The notes: generated by a model from the letters alone, not told the origin. Shown: positions 44,955 through 54,997, counted from the first letter of the stretch. The stretch is 64,000 nucleotides of DNA from an uncultured Desulfovibrionaceae bacterium (GCA_949299515.1 CASGAP010000005.1:48990-112989), one strand, 5' to 3'. Numbers and translations are program-made.

Positions 44955-45869
44955 TTAATTTGACGGCAATTCCTCGTTATGGCAGCGCGGGTGTGCCCGT
45001 GCATAAACTTCCTGAATTTTATTTTGGCAGATATGCGTATACAGCTCTGTAGCCGTCAAATCGCTGTGCCCCAGTAAAATTTGTACGGTTCTGAGGTCTG
45101 CGCCGCCTTCGAGCAGGTGGGTGGCAAAGCTGTGGCGCAGGGTATGCGGCGAAATGTTTCCCTGTATTTTGGCAAGCAGGCAGTAGCGTTTGATTAATTT
45201 CCATATGCCTTGGCGGGTCAGTTTTTTCCCCGAACGGTTCAGAAAAAGCGTATTGTCGGCGGCTGCGGGGTCGGGAATGAACAGGCTGCGGGTATTTTGC
45301 AGGAATGCGGTCAGCAGATTAAGCGCCGTTGTGTGTATGGGAATGAGCCGTTCTTTTTTGCCTTTGCCGAAAACGCGGATAATGCCTTTCTGAAAATCAA
45401 TGTCCGTGGGTTTTACGCTGACAAGTTCGCTGACTCTGAGACCGGAGGCATACAGCAGGTGCAGCATGGCAATATCGCGCTGTCCCAGTTTTGTCAGGGG
45501 ATCGGGCGCGGAAAGCAGACGCCGTATTTCGTCGAGAGACAGCACATCGGGCAGATATTGAGGCAGTTTCGGCGTATCCAGAAGTGCGGCGGGATTTTCG
45601 GCAATATATTTTTCTTCGTACAGCCAGGCGAAGAATTTGCGTATGCAGGAAAGGCGTCTGGCTATGCTGCGTTTGCTGTCGCCTTTTTTGCTGAGATAGG
45701 CAGAGAAAAGCAAAAGGGTGTCATCGTCTGCGGAAGCGATATCCGTGCCGCTTTGCTCCAAAAACGTTTGCAGCGCGTCTAAATCCTGTCCGTAAGCCGC
45801 GGCGGTATTTTGCGAAAGCCCCTGCTGTACGAGCAGGGAGTTCAGCCATTCTTTGCTGTGCGGTAACAT
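44955..45869 (-). CDS. xerD: tyrosine recombinase XerD-like
   Basis: 304 residues, the length of XerC/XerD. N-terminal SAM-like domain, then the catalytic set: Arg in GLRVSELVSV, Lys in GKGKKERLIPI, His-x-x-Arg in HTLRHSFATHLLEGG, His in LGHSDLTAT and Tyr in ELYTHICQ. It probably resolves chromosome dimers at dif. No attachment site or cargo genes lie beside it, so a mobile-element integrase is less likely. XerD versus XerC is chosen on general resemblance only. Confidence 0.88.
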   Translation of the reverse strand: MLPHSKEWLNSLLVQQGLSQNTAAAYGQDLDALQTFLEQSGTDIASADDDTLLLFSAYLSKKGDSKRSIARRLSCIRKFFAWLYEEKYIAENPAALLDTPKLPQYLPDVLSLDEIRRLLSAPDPLTKLGQRDIAMLHLLYASGLRVSELVSVKPTDIDFQKGIIRVFGKGKKERLIPIHTTALNLLTAFLQNTRSLFIPDPAAADNTLFLNRSGKKLTRQGIWKLIKRYCLLAKIQGNISPHTLRHSFATHLLEGGADLRTVQILLGHSDLTATELYTHICQNKIQEVYARAHPRCHNEELPSN

Positions 45870-45950
45870 TTTTTTGTGTTTTTTCCTGTCTTGCTCTCTT
45901 TATTGTTTTATTTTACATTGTTTCAAATTAATTTTGAAGAGCTGTTTTAT

Positions 45951-46706
45951 ATGAAATATATTTTTTTTCTTGCTGCGGGATGTCTGCTGTTTATGGCGCA
46001 GGTACAGGCGGCTTGGCCGCAGGAACCGGAAAAACCGAACATTCATGAAATACGGCGCGATATTCCTAAGGATTTGACTGCGATTTTCAGGAATAAGGTT
46101 TTGGATTTTTTCCCCATAAGAAGTGAATTCCCCGAATTTTTTGCCGAAGTGGAAAAGCAGGTTCCAGAACAGGCGGAACTTTTGGAGGTGTATCTGCCCG
46201 TTTCTTCCAAGCAGGATCTGGAACGCGGTCATTACGACAATATTTTGAATTTGGTGTATTTTTACCGTATGCCACAGATCATGCACAAGCGCATTCCGCT
46301 GCAGAAGCTGCAGCTGGCTTTTGTGAAAGAATCGCTGGAGGCCGTATATAATACGTTTGAAAAAGTCGATGCGCCCACACTTTCCGACAGGGCACAGTGG
46401 GAAGAAACAATGTATCAAAATCTTCTTGCCGGAAAAAATGTGTATATTCAGTATAAAAAAACACAGGGGACTTTGGATTACAAATACAGCCTGATGCTGA
46501 CTCTGCCCCTCAGCGACAGTCACAGCATAGCCGCATTCATGGCGCATTATCCGTTTCTTGCGGAAGGACAGATTTATTTTCTGTCCAGTTCCTCGTATTT
46601 GTTGGACAATAACTATTATCAGGTACTGCGCTGGACGCGCGGCGTGCTGAATGATTTTATCGAAGTTATTCCCTTGGATATGTTTCCCGACAGCGACAGC
46701 GAATAA
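45951..46706 (+). CDS. secreted protein of unknown function
   Basis: 251 residues. A Sec signal peptide is clear: MKYIFFLAAGCLLFMAQVQA with cleavage expected after AQA. The mature part has no family motif that I recognise; it is mixed alpha/beta, has one long Tyr-rich segment (QYKKTQGTLDYKYSLML) and ends acidic (PDSDSE). GAAGAG lies 9 nt before the ATG. Flanked by divergent xerD and a terminator, so it is its own unit. Confidence 0.72.
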   Translation: MKYIFFLAAGCLLFMAQVQAAWPQEPEKPNIHEIRRDIPKDLTAIFRNKVLDFFPIRSEFPEFFAEVEKQVPEQAELLEVYLPVSSKQDLERGHYDNILNLVYFYRMPQIMHKRIPLQKLQLAFVKESLEAVYNTFEKVDAPTLSDRAQWEETMYQNLLAGKNVYIQYKKTQGTLDYKYSLMLTLPLSDSHSIAAFMAHYPFLAEGQIYFLSSSSYLLDNNYYQVLRWTRGVLNDFIEVIPLDMFPDSDSE

Positions 46707-46752
46707 CAGTTCTGCTGATTTTCGTTTATTTTTGCTGATTATTGCGGCTCAT

Positions 46753-46781
46753 AAAAAAACTGCCTGTGCGGCAGTTTTTTT
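46753..46781. terminator. terminator between the secreted protein and the helicase
   Basis: ACTGCC and GGCAGT pair around TGTGC with A and T tracts on either side, so it can serve both strands. Confidence 0.88.
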
Positions 46782-46817
46782 ATGGTGACTGTTTTTTATT
46801 GCAGGCCGGTACGCGGC

Positions 46818-49800
46818 TTATACTTCAAAGAGCATTTCCAAGTCGTCGCGGGTGAGGGACTTCCAGGAATCCTGTCCGGGAATGACGGCTTCTGCAACGC
46901 CCCGTTTCATTTCCTGCAGCTTGAGGATTTTTTCTTCCACGGTATTTTGGCAGATAAGTTTATAGGAAAATACCTGTTTGGCTTGGCCTATGCGGTGGGC
47001 ACGGTCGGTGGCCTGGCTTTCCACTGCGGGGTTCCACCACGGGTCGTAGTGGATAACGTAGTCCGCGCTGGTGAGGTTGAGGCCCGTGCCGCCTGCTTTT
47101 AAGGAAATAAGGAAAATCGGAATATCCGGGCTGTTGTTGAATTTGTCCACCTGTTCCAGGCGGTCTTTGCTGGAGCCGTCAAGATAGCAGAACGGAATGT
47201 CCGTCATCTGCAGCCATGCGCTGATTTGCTGAAGCATTTGCACAAACTGGGAGAATACCAGAATTTTATGGCCTTCTTCCACAAGGTTTATGACCATGTC
47301 CTTAAAGGTTTCAAACTTGCCGGAGGGAATATTGGGGCTGAAACCGGGCATATCCATTTTCAGCAGTTTGGGGTGGCAGCAGATTTGGCGCAGTTTGAGC
47401 AAGGCGTCCAAAATGGACATTTGGCTTTTGGCCATGCCTTTTTCGTCCACGTCGGCAAGCACCTGTTCACGCAGCTTGCGGGCAAGAGAGGCGTACAGTT
47501 CTGCCTGTTCGTCGGCAAGGGCGCAGTAGGTGACGCTTTCCACTTTCGGCGGCAGGTCTTTGACCACTTCCGCCTTGGTACGGCGCAGAATAAACGGTTT
47601 TACGCGGGTGCGCAGGTATTCCAGGGTTTCGGTGTCGCCTTCCTTGATGGGCTTGATGATGCCGCGCTGGAACGCGTGCTGTGAACCGAGGAAGCCCGGC
47701 ATGAGAAATTCAAACAGGCTCCATAGTTCAAAGAGGTTGTTTTCAATGGGCGTGCCGGACAGGCACAGACGCATACGCGCGTTGATGTTGCGTACGCTTT
47801 TTGTGGTTATGGTGTTGGGGTTTTTGATATTTTGCGCTTCGTCAAGAATTATGGAGTTGAATTCGTACTGTTCCAGCTCTTCCAAATCCCTGCGCAAAAG
47901 GGCGTAGGTGGTGATGACGATGTCGGCGTCGCCGATTTTGCGGAAAATATTTTCGCGCCGTGTGCCGTAAACAATAACGCGTTTCAGGCCGGGTACGAAT
48001 TTTTCCGCTTCCCTGTCCCAGTTGGGCAGTACGGATGTGGGCACAACAATAAGGTTAGGCCCCTGCGCCCCTTTGTTTTTCATGTGCTGGATGAAGGCAA
48101 GGGTCTGTATGGTTTTGCCGAGGCCCATTTCGTCGGCCAAAATGCCGCCGAAACCGTATTCGTCCAAAAAGTTGAGATAGGAAATGCCCTGGATTTGGTA
48201 CGGACGCAGGGAAGCGTTGAGGCCCTGCGGGGTTTCGATCTGTTTGACTTCCTTGAAATGGCGGATATTGTCGCGCAGTTTGCTCCAGAAAGAATCTTCC
48301 ACGGCATTGGGCAGGTCGTCAAGAATGCTGTCCAGAACCGGGGCTTCAAACTGTTTGAAATGGTGTTTCGGCGGTTTGTTGGGATCAAGGCCGAGAACCT
48401 TGAGCTTGTGCGCAAGTTTTTCCAGCCAGGATTCGGGCAGGCTTGCGTAGGAGCCGTCTTTGAGCTGTACGTAGCGTTTGCCTTTGAGCCAAGCTTTCCA
48501 GATTTTTTCGAGGGGCAGGCTTTGGCCTTCGTATTCTACGCTGACATCGAGAGAAAACCATTTTTCCTGTTCGTTGCTTTGGACGCTGGCATTAATGCTC
48601 GGCGTGGTGGTGCGCACTTTGTAGCGGGAAAGCGTGGCTTCGCCGTAAACGCGCCAGTTCTGCAGCAGGGTGGGATAGGAATCAAGCAAAAAGGATATGG
48701 CTTCTTCCGGTTCCATAAACCACAGTTTGTTGTTTCTCGGCTGGAAGCGCATTTCGGAAAGCTGTGACAGCAGGGAGGCTTCTTCTTCCTGCGCGCGGCG
48801 GAGCAGGAAAGTTTGGCCTTCGAAAACATAGCTGCCTGTCTGGAAATCCGGGTTGGGGCCGGGCAGTACGAATTCGCCGTGTATGCTTTCGTATACGTTT
48901 TGAATTTCAAGCGTGAGCAGGCTGCCTTCCTCGTCGAGGAAAAGCTTGGGATTGTAGCTGCCCGGCTGGAACACGGGTTCCATGATTTTGAGGAATTCTT
49001 CCTGTTCGTACAGTTCTGAGGAGGGCAGGCGCGTCCATACCCTGTCCAGAAATTCGGAAATGTCTTCCTGCGGGATTACGGGACTGGCCTGTACCAGTGA
49101 CTGGATAACGTCGTGGTTCAGGCAGGTCTGCACGGGGTAAAAGCATTGGTTCCAGCAGACCCACAGGGGCATTTGCCCGTGGAACGTGGCAACGGTTTGC
49201 TCGGGTCTGTCTTCGTCGCGCTGTATGGAGAAGGGTTTTTTGCCTTCTTTTTGCAGCATGATGTCAAAGCGCAGACCGTCGTCGTCCAGGGACGGACGCA
49301 GTTTGAGATCCATGGTGGAGCTTTCGATGGTGCAGGGTTTTTCGGTATCTTCCCAGAAAATATATTCTTCGTTGCGCAGCGCCCAGAAAAACCAGGACAG
49401 GAGCCCGTCGGGAATTTCCACGCGGTGGCCGTAATAATCAAGGTATTCGGCAATTTGTTTCAGCACTTTGGGCAGTTCGGGGGAATAGTCGCACCAATCG
49501 GGATTTTGCAGGATATTTTCCAAAGTTACGGCCTGGCGTACGGTGGAAAGGCCGGTTTTGTTCTGGCGGGCGCGGTAAAATTCCACGGAAAGCCTGCCCG
49601 GTTCCGGGAAAAAGCGGAACAGGAAATAATGCCTGCCGGTTTCCGGTTCGGAGGTGGTGGCAAAGAAATTGCGGAAGCTTTGGCGCCATTCCGGGCGTAT
49701 GGCGGCGGGCTCGCTCTGCGCGTCGTGGGAAACATTGATGGAAGCCAAGGCGCTCAGCGCCAAAGCCGCCACATGGCGGCAGGGACTGCCGAACGATTCC

Positions 49801-50051
49801 ATGCAGTTGCATTCGTATTCAACGTGTTTGTCGTTCAGGCGTATGGTTACAGTCGGGCTGTATGCCTGAAAATCTTCGCCGTGCACGGTGCAGCTTGCCT
49901 GGCTGTAGGTATCTTCCATACGCCACAGCAAATTGCTTATGCCGTTTTCCGCTATAATCATTTTCCCGGAATCCGTAATGTATTCCGGTACGGTTTGCTG
50001 AATAAAATGTTCTAGTGCCGCGCACAGGGTATTTTCATGGCGTCTATTCAT
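46818..50051 (-). CDS. SWIM-domain SNF2/SWI2 family ATP-dependent helicase
   Basis: 1077 residues. The N-terminal SWIM zinc motif CNCMESFGSPCRH is at about residues 79-91. A long middle region follows, as in bacterial SNF2 proteins. The helicase core starts near 620: DEMGLGKTIQT (Walker A), DEAQNIKNPNT (DExx box), LSGTPIENNLFELWSLFEFLMPGFLG, then helicase C with SLKAGGTGLNLTSADYVIHYDPWWNPAVE and QATDRAHRIGQ. Likely moves on double-stranded DNA to remodel nucleoprotein (HepA/RapA-like). GAGGTTAAA precedes the ATG. Monocistronic. Confidence 0.93.
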   Translation of the reverse strand: MNRRHENTLCAALEHFIQQTVPEYITDSGKMIIAENGISNLLWRMEDTYSQASCTVHGEDFQAYSPTVTIRLNDKHVEYECNCMESFGSPCRHVAALALSALASINVSHDAQSEPAAIRPEWRQSFRNFFATTSEPETGRHYFLFRFFPEPGRLSVEFYRARQNKTGLSTVRQAVTLENILQNPDWCDYSPELPKVLKQIAEYLDYYGHRVEIPDGLLSWFFWALRNEEYIFWEDTEKPCTIESSTMDLKLRPSLDDDGLRFDIMLQKEGKKPFSIQRDEDRPEQTVATFHGQMPLWVCWNQCFYPVQTCLNHDVIQSLVQASPVIPQEDISEFLDRVWTRLPSSELYEQEEFLKIMEPVFQPGSYNPKLFLDEEGSLLTLEIQNVYESIHGEFVLPGPNPDFQTGSYVFEGQTFLLRRAQEEEASLLSQLSEMRFQPRNNKLWFMEPEEAISFLLDSYPTLLQNWRVYGEATLSRYKVRTTTPSINASVQSNEQEKWFSLDVSVEYEGQSLPLEKIWKAWLKGKRYVQLKDGSYASLPESWLEKLAHKLKVLGLDPNKPPKHHFKQFEAPVLDSILDDLPNAVEDSFWSKLRDNIRHFKEVKQIETPQGLNASLRPYQIQGISYLNFLDEYGFGGILADEMGLGKTIQTLAFIQHMKNKGAQGPNLIVVPTSVLPNWDREAEKFVPGLKRVIVYGTRRENIFRKIGDADIVITTYALLRRDLEELEQYEFNSIILDEAQNIKNPNTITTKSVRNINARMRLCLSGTPIENNLFELWSLFEFLMPGFLGSQHAFQRGIIKPIKEGDTETLEYLRTRVKPFILRRTKAEVVKDLPPKVESVTYCALADEQAELYASLARKLREQVLADVDEKGMAKSQMSILDALLKLRQICCHPKLLKMDMPGFSPNIPSGKFETFKDMVINLVEEGHKILVFSQFVQMLQQISAWLQMTDIPFCYLDGSSKDRLEQVDKFNNSPDIPIFLISLKAGGTGLNLTSADYVIHYDPWWNPAVESQATDRAHRIGQAKQVFSYKLICQNTVEEKILKLQEMKRGVAEAVIPGQDSWKSLTRDDLEMLFEV

Positions 50052-50310
50052 TTTAACCTCATAAATGGAATAAAAAGCAGTATATGTCAGCTGTACTTGT
50101 GTTTGTGCAATTATTGACTGATAACTGGAATGAATTAAAACGTACTTAAATACAAAATGATTATTTATTATTACAGCATAATGTTTTGCTTTTCAAGCGG
50201 TATTAACTCTGTTATTATCTCTTTAAATGCCGAAACGGGTCGTTTTTGGCATATGTCGGATAGCAACATATTGAAATAAAATATAAAATTCAATTATTGG
50301 GCTTTTAAGT

Positions 50311-51945
50311 ATGAAGAAAAAAATTTTTAAAATTTTTTTTGCGTGTTTTTCATTAATGTTAATCATTTCATGCAATTCCGATAATGGAACTGTTACTGAT
50401 AAGCGGAAAACGCTTGCCTGCGCTGAAATTCCGCAGAGCCCCGAATACGGCGGAAAACTTATTCTTGCCAGTATCGGCGAACCGTCTAATTTAATACCGA
50501 TTCTTGCGGCGGATTCCGCCTCGCACGAAGTGGCGGGTTTTTTGTATACATCGCTCATTAAATACGACAAGGATTACAATATTGTTCCGCTTGCCGCCAA
50601 AAGTTACGAAGTTTTGGAGGACGGCCGCCTGTTTCGTTTTGAACTGCGCGAGGACGTGTACTGGCAGGACGGGGTGCAGCTGACCGCTGACGACGTGTAT
50701 TTTACGTATAAGCTGACCATTGATCCCAAAACCCCCACGCCTTACGCCGCCGACTGCCTGCTGGTGAAGGAGTTTAAGCAGACGGGAAAATTTTCGTTTG
50801 AAGTACGCTATGAAAAGCCCTATGCCCGCGCGATCATAACCTGGATGATGGCTATTTTGCCTAAACACATTCTGGAGCACGAAGACATTACGAAAACGGC
50901 TTTTGCCCGCAGTCCCGTGGGGGCCGGGCCGTTTAAGCTCAAAGAATGGAAAACGGGTTCGCGGCTTGTGCTGGAGGCCAACGAAAATTATTTTGAAGGC
51001 AGGCCGTACCTTGACAGCCTGATATACCGCATTATCCCCGATGTGACGACGATTTTTCTGGAAGCAAAGGCCGGCAAGGTGGATTATCTCGGGCTGACGA
51101 CCCAGCAGTATCTTTTGCAGACCAAGGGCAGGGAGTGGGACGAGGTATGGAACAAATACAAATATATCGCCAACGGGTACACCTATATAGGGTTTAATCT
51201 GAAACACCCGTTTTTTGCGGACAGACGGGTGCGTCAGGCTCTGTCTTATGCTTCGGACAGGGACACCGTCATTAAGGGCGCTCTGCTCGGTCTCGGCGAA
51301 AAAACCGCAGGGCCCTATAAACCGGGCACGTGGGTATACAATACTGCTCTTTCCCCGTATCCGTACGATCCGCAAAAGGCTTTGGAGCTGTTTGCCCAGG
51401 CAGGCTGGACGCGCGGCAAAGACGGCTATCTGCAAAAGGACGGCAGGCGTTTTTCCTTTACCGTTTTGGTCAACCAGGGCAACAAGGAGCGCGAAACCGT
51501 ACTGCTTATTCTGCAGGAACAGTGGAAAAAACTCGGCATAGACATAAAAATCCGTACCGTGGAATGGGCGACGTTTATTAATGAATTTGTGCTGAAAGGG
51601 CAGTACGATGCCGTAATTTTGGCGTGGAACATTTTGGAAGATCCCGATATTTACGATGTGTGGCATTCTTCGGCCATACGGCAGAACGGGCTGAATTTCG
51701 TTCATTTCCGGAATGCCGAGGCAGATGTGCTGCTGGAAAAAGGCCGTTCCACGGCAGACAGAACGGAGCGCAAAGCTTATTATGACCGTCTGCAGGAAAT
51801 TCTGCACGAGGAACAGCCTTATCTTTTTCTGTATGTTCCCTATGCCCTGCCTATGGTTCAGAAACGGTTTCAGGGAGTGGAACCCGCAATTTCCGGCATA
51901 ACGCACAATACGGAAAAATGGTGGCTGCCGCAGCAGCTGCAGTAG
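50311..51945 (+). CDS. peptide-binding lipoprotein, ABC transporter family 5
   Basis: 544 residues. Lipobox ending at Cys26 (LIISC) anchors it to a membrane. SBP_bac_5 features: LASIGEPSNLIPILAADSASHEVAGFLYTSL, the NRDYF-like DGRLFRFELREDVYWQDG, LTADDVYFTYKL, and GAGPFKLKEWKTGSRLVLEANENYFEG. Such proteins feed oligopeptide, dipeptide or nickel ABC importers. No permease or ATPase genes adjoin it; rsh follows after 72 nt. Confidence 0.9.
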   Translation: MKKKIFKIFFACFSLMLIISCNSDNGTVTDKRKTLACAEIPQSPEYGGKLILASIGEPSNLIPILAADSASHEVAGFLYTSLIKYDKDYNIVPLAAKSYEVLEDGRLFRFELREDVYWQDGVQLTADDVYFTYKLTIDPKTPTPYAADCLLVKEFKQTGKFSFEVRYEKPYARAIITWMMAILPKHILEHEDITKTAFARSPVGAGPFKLKEWKTGSRLVLEANENYFEGRPYLDSLIYRIIPDVTTIFLEAKAGKVDYLGLTTQQYLLQTKGREWDEVWNKYKYIANGYTYIGFNLKHPFFADRRVRQALSYASDRDTVIKGALLGLGEKTAGPYKPGTWVYNTALSPYPYDPQKALELFAQAGWTRGKDGYLQKDGRRFSFTVLVNQGNKERETVLLILQEQWKKLGIDIKIRTVEWATFINEFVLKGQYDAVILAWNILEDPDIYDVWHSSAIRQNGLNFVHFRNAEADVLLEKGRSTADRTERKAYYDRLQEILHEEQPYLFLYVPYALPMVQKRFQGVEPAISGITHNTEKWWLPQQLQ

Positions 51946-52017
51946 CTATAGGTTTTTTTTGACAAAATTTGATTTCTGCTTTAAAAGTACAGTATGCAAC
52001 TTGAAAAGGATATCCCT

Positions 52018-54372
52018 ATGGCGCAGGTACAAGACGTAAAAAATGGCGAACAGGAACAGAACGTTTCCGTTTCTTCCGGTGATTCTTCCGCTTTATCTGC
52101 CGCGGCTGCCGCGCAGGGGCGCGATGCGTGTGCGGAAAAAATTCAGGAACAGCGGGATCTTTCTATCCCGGTTGCTTTGAAAAAAGACGAAACGGCAAAC
52201 CATATCGTGCCGGTGGAAGACATTATTCGGTGTGCGCAGAAATATAACCCCCACGTAGATGCCAAGCTTATTGAAAAAGCGTATGACTTTGCTTCGGTAG
52301 CGCACGCGGGGCAGCTGCGTATGTCCGGCGAGCCGTATTTTATCCATCCTTCCGCCGTGGCAAAGAGCATTGCGGAAATGGGCTTTGACGAGCATACCAT
52401 TGCTGCCGGTCTTTTGCATGACACCGTAGAAGACACCAATGCGTCCATAGAAGAGCTTGACGAAGAGTTCGGCGAGCAGGTTGCCGACATTGTGGACGGG
52501 GTTACCAAAATCAGCTTGATGACCTTTGATACCAAGGAAGAAGCGCAGGCGGAAAATATCCGCAAAATGATTTTGGCCATGAGCCACGATATCCGCGTGC
52601 CCATTGTGAAGCTGGCGGACAGGACGCACAATATGCGCACCCTGCAGTTTCAGAAGCCGCATAAGAAAATTTCCATTTCCCAGGAAACCATGGATATTTA
52701 TGCGCCGCTTGCCAACCGTCTGGGGCTGCATAAAATCAAGCAGGAGCTGGAAGACCTCAGTTTCCGCTATCTGCAGCCGGACAAATATTCCTATATTTCC
52801 AACTGGCTGGAAACCAATCAGGTGGTGGAGCGCCAGATTATCAGCAAAGTTATTTCCAAAATAGAACAGATTATGGCCGAAAACGGGATTAAAGGCAGGG
52901 TTTTCGGCCGTATTAAGCAGGTTTACAGTATTTATATGAAAATGCAGGCGCAGGGCACAAGCCTTGACGAAATGCATGATATTATCGCGTTCCGCGTTAT
53001 TGTAAACGAACTGCGCGATTGCTATGCCGTGCTCGGTTTGGTTCATGCCCTGTGGCGTCCGGTTTCCGGCCGTTTCAAAGATTATATTTCCCTGCCGAAA
53101 GCCAACGGTTATCAAAGTCTGCACAGTACGGTCATCGGCCCGGAAGGGGAGCGCATCGAAATTCAGATCCGCACCGAAGAGATGAACGAGTTTGCGGAGC
53201 ACGGGGTGGCTTCGCACTGGCTGTATAAGGAAAAAAATAAAAACCACGCGATTAAAGCCGGCGATATGCCGCAGCTGCAGTGGATACGCGATATTTTGGA
53301 ACGCCAGCGCGACGAGGCGGATTCCCGCGAGTTTATGCAGGCGCTGCGCTTGGATTTGTTTAATGACGAAATTTACGTTTTTACGCCGAAAGGTTTGGTA
53401 AAGCAGCTGCCTGAAGGGGCAACGCCGCTGGATTTCGCATTTTTAATTCATACGGATGTGGGCTTTCACTGTGTGGGCGCAAAGCTGAACGGCCGCCTTG
53501 TGCCGCTTTCTACTAAGCTGAAAAGCGGTGATACCGTTGAAATTATTACGGATAAAAACCGTTATCCCAGCCGTGACTGGCTTAAGCTTGTAAAAACCTC
53601 TAAGGCCCGTTCCAAAATTCAGAATTACCTGCGCACCGAAGAACGTACCAAAGCCATTGCCCTCGGCCGCGATATGCTGGAAAAAGAAGGCCGGAAAATG
53701 GGCATTAATGTTGTGCGTGCCGTGAAAGACGGAACAATCAGCGATTTGATTTCCGAATTTTCCGCGTCCAGCGTAGACGATCTGTTTGCCAGCGTGGGCT
53801 ATGCCAAATTTACGCCGAAAAAAGTGCTGACCAAGCTGCAGTCCATTATTGATCCGAAAACCAGCGAGGCCATGCAGCAGGAAGTGCAGACCAAGCCTTC
53901 CACTGCCGACAACAAAGATCATACCGGCGGCATTGTTGTTAAAGGCATTGACGATACGCTGGTGCATTTTGCCAAATGCTGCAAGCCGCTACCCGGCGAT
54001 CAGGTTGTAGGGTTTATCAGCCGCGGCCGCGGCGTTATCGTTCATTTGTCAAACTGTCCGCATCTGCAGGATTTGGAGCCGGAACGCCTTATTTCCGTAA
54101 CCTGGCAGAATGAAGAACCGAGGCCGTTTCCTGCCACTATTAAAGTTACCGCCAAAAACGAAAAAGGTTTGCTTGCCGCCATTGCCACGGAAATTGCAAA
54201 TTCCGATGTCAACATTGAAGGTCTTATTCTTACCAGCACCATTGACGGCAAATCGGAAGTTGATTTTACCGTGGAAGTTACGGACGCCGTACATTTGTAC
54301 CAGCTTATGGACAAAATACGCAAACTGCCCAATATTCTGCAGGTTGTCCGCGGTGTAGGGGACTATGCATAG
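52018..54372 (+). CDS. bifunctional (p)ppGpp synthetase/hydrolase (Rel/SpoT)
   Basis: 784 residues controlling the stringent response. Order: HD hydrolase domain with GLLHDTVEDTNAS (intact HD), synthetase domain with GRIKQVYSIYMKM and YQSLHSTVIGP, TGS domain (VFTPKGLVKQLPEGATPLDFAF), and a C-terminal ACT domain (VTAKNEKGLLAAIATEIANSD). Both catalytic halves look intact. About 60 N-terminal residues are Ala/Ser-rich. AAAAGGATA selects ATG 52018; an ATG at 51994 lacks this. The YhcH gene follows after 8 nt. Confidence 0.95.
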   Translation: MAQVQDVKNGEQEQNVSVSSGDSSALSAAAAAQGRDACAEKIQEQRDLSIPVALKKDETANHIVPVEDIIRCAQKYNPHVDAKLIEKAYDFASVAHAGQLRMSGEPYFIHPSAVAKSIAEMGFDEHTIAAGLLHDTVEDTNASIEELDEEFGEQVADIVDGVTKISLMTFDTKEEAQAENIRKMILAMSHDIRVPIVKLADRTHNMRTLQFQKPHKKISISQETMDIYAPLANRLGLHKIKQELEDLSFRYLQPDKYSYISNWLETNQVVERQIISKVISKIEQIMAENGIKGRVFGRIKQVYSIYMKMQAQGTSLDEMHDIIAFRVIVNELRDCYAVLGLVHALWRPVSGRFKDYISLPKANGYQSLHSTVIGPEGERIEIQIRTEEMNEFAEHGVASHWLYKEKNKNHAIKAGDMPQLQWIRDILERQRDEADSREFMQALRLDLFNDEIYVFTPKGLVKQLPEGATPLDFAFLIHTDVGFHCVGAKLNGRLVPLSTKLKSGDTVEIITDKNRYPSRDWLKLVKTSKARSKIQNYLRTEERTKAIALGRDMLEKEGRKMGINVVRAVKDGTISDLISEFSASSVDDLFASVGYAKFTPKKVLTKLQSIIDPKTSEAMQQEVQTKPSTADNKDHTGGIVVKGIDDTLVHFAKCCKPLPGDQVVGFISRGRGVIVHLSNCPHLQDLEPERLISVTWQNEEPRPFPATIKVTAKNEKGLLAAIATEIANSDVNIEGLILTSTIDGKSEVDFTVEVTDAVHLYQLMDKIRKLPNILQVVRGVGDYA

Positions 54373-54380
54373 GAGCGTGT

Positions 54381-54860
54381 ATGTTTTTTGACAGATTGGA
54401 AAATATCGGCAATTACGGAAAAAATTCCCAGTGGCGGGAAATTCTGCAGCAGTTTATCCGCGACTATCCGCAGATTTACGACAAGCCGGAAGCGTCCTAT
54501 CCGCTGTGTCACGGTGCGTTTTATAATGTTATGGGTGCCGAGCTGAAAAAGGACAATGCTTACGAGTATCATAAAAAATATATTGACGTGCACTGCACGG
54601 TCAGCGGAACGGAAAAAATAGACGGAGCGTTTTTTTCTTTGTTTTTGGGTGACGGAAAATATTCCGAAGAAAAAGATGCGGGATTTTTTCATGATATTCC
54701 CGAAAAAGACTGTACGTTTTATGTGGAAACCGGCACGTGCGCCGTTTTTTTTCCTTATGAGGCGCATAAATGCCTTTTGCTGGACGACAGGGGCGGCGAT
54801 GTGAAAAAAATTAAGAAAGCTGTGATAAAAATTCCTGCGGAACTGTGGGAAAAAGCTTGA
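54381..54860 (+). CDS. YhcH/YjgK/YiaL family protein
   Basis: 159 residues of cupin-like fold: the signature IDVHCTVSGTEKI and the C-terminal FPYEAHKCLLL. Family members include sialic acid cyclising enzymes (YhcH) and the EbgC subunit; metal ligands usually come from the His and Glu residues in these motifs. No sugar genes are adjacent, so the substrate is unknown. It begins 8 nt after the (p)ppGpp gene and is likely cotranscribed. selC lies 33 nt downstream on the same strand. Confidence 0.88.
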   Translation: MFFDRLENIGNYGKNSQWREILQQFIRDYPQIYDKPEASYPLCHGAFYNVMGAELKKDNAYEYHKKYIDVHCTVSGTEKIDGAFFSLFLGDGKYSEEKDAGFFHDIPEKDCTFYVETGTCAVFFPYEAHKCLLLDDRGGDVKKIKKAVIKIPAELWEKA

Positions 54861-54893
54861 TTTTCCGTTTTGTTTTTTTTATGGTTCCGATGT

Positions 54894-54987
54894 GGAAGTG
54901 TTTTGTCACCGGTGTGGCACGCAGTCTTCAAAACTGTTGTCAGGCAGAAATGTCTGAGGTAGGTTCGACTCCTATACGCTTCCGCCA
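54894..54987 (+). tRNA. selC: tRNA-Sec (anticodon TCA)
   Basis: 94 nt including an encoded CCA. An 8-bp acceptor stem pairs GGAAGTGT with ACGCTTCC-type sequence, followed by discriminator G. The anticodon loop TTCAAAA carries TCA within a CAGTC stem region, there is a long variable arm (TGTCAGGCAGAAATGTCTGA region), and GGTTCGACTCC forms the T loop. These are the traits of selenocysteine tRNA. No selA or selB is nearby. It implies that the organism reads some UGA codons as selenocysteine. Confidence 0.93.
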
Positions 54988-54997
54988 TGTTTAAAGC

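Noticed and set aside
44955..45869. XerD-like recombinase as integrase of a mobile element
   Set aside because: Typical Xer length, no tRNA or direct-repeat attachment sites and no cargo genes beside it; housekeeping role is more likely.
50491..51906. 471-codon frame antisense to the peptide-binding lipoprotein
   Set aside because: Shadow of a well-supported gene; no family motif and no start signal.
54894..54987. selC as integration site for an island
   Set aside because: tRNA-Sec genes are common integration targets, but a terminator and ordinary genes follow, with no repeat of the tRNA 3' end seen downstream.
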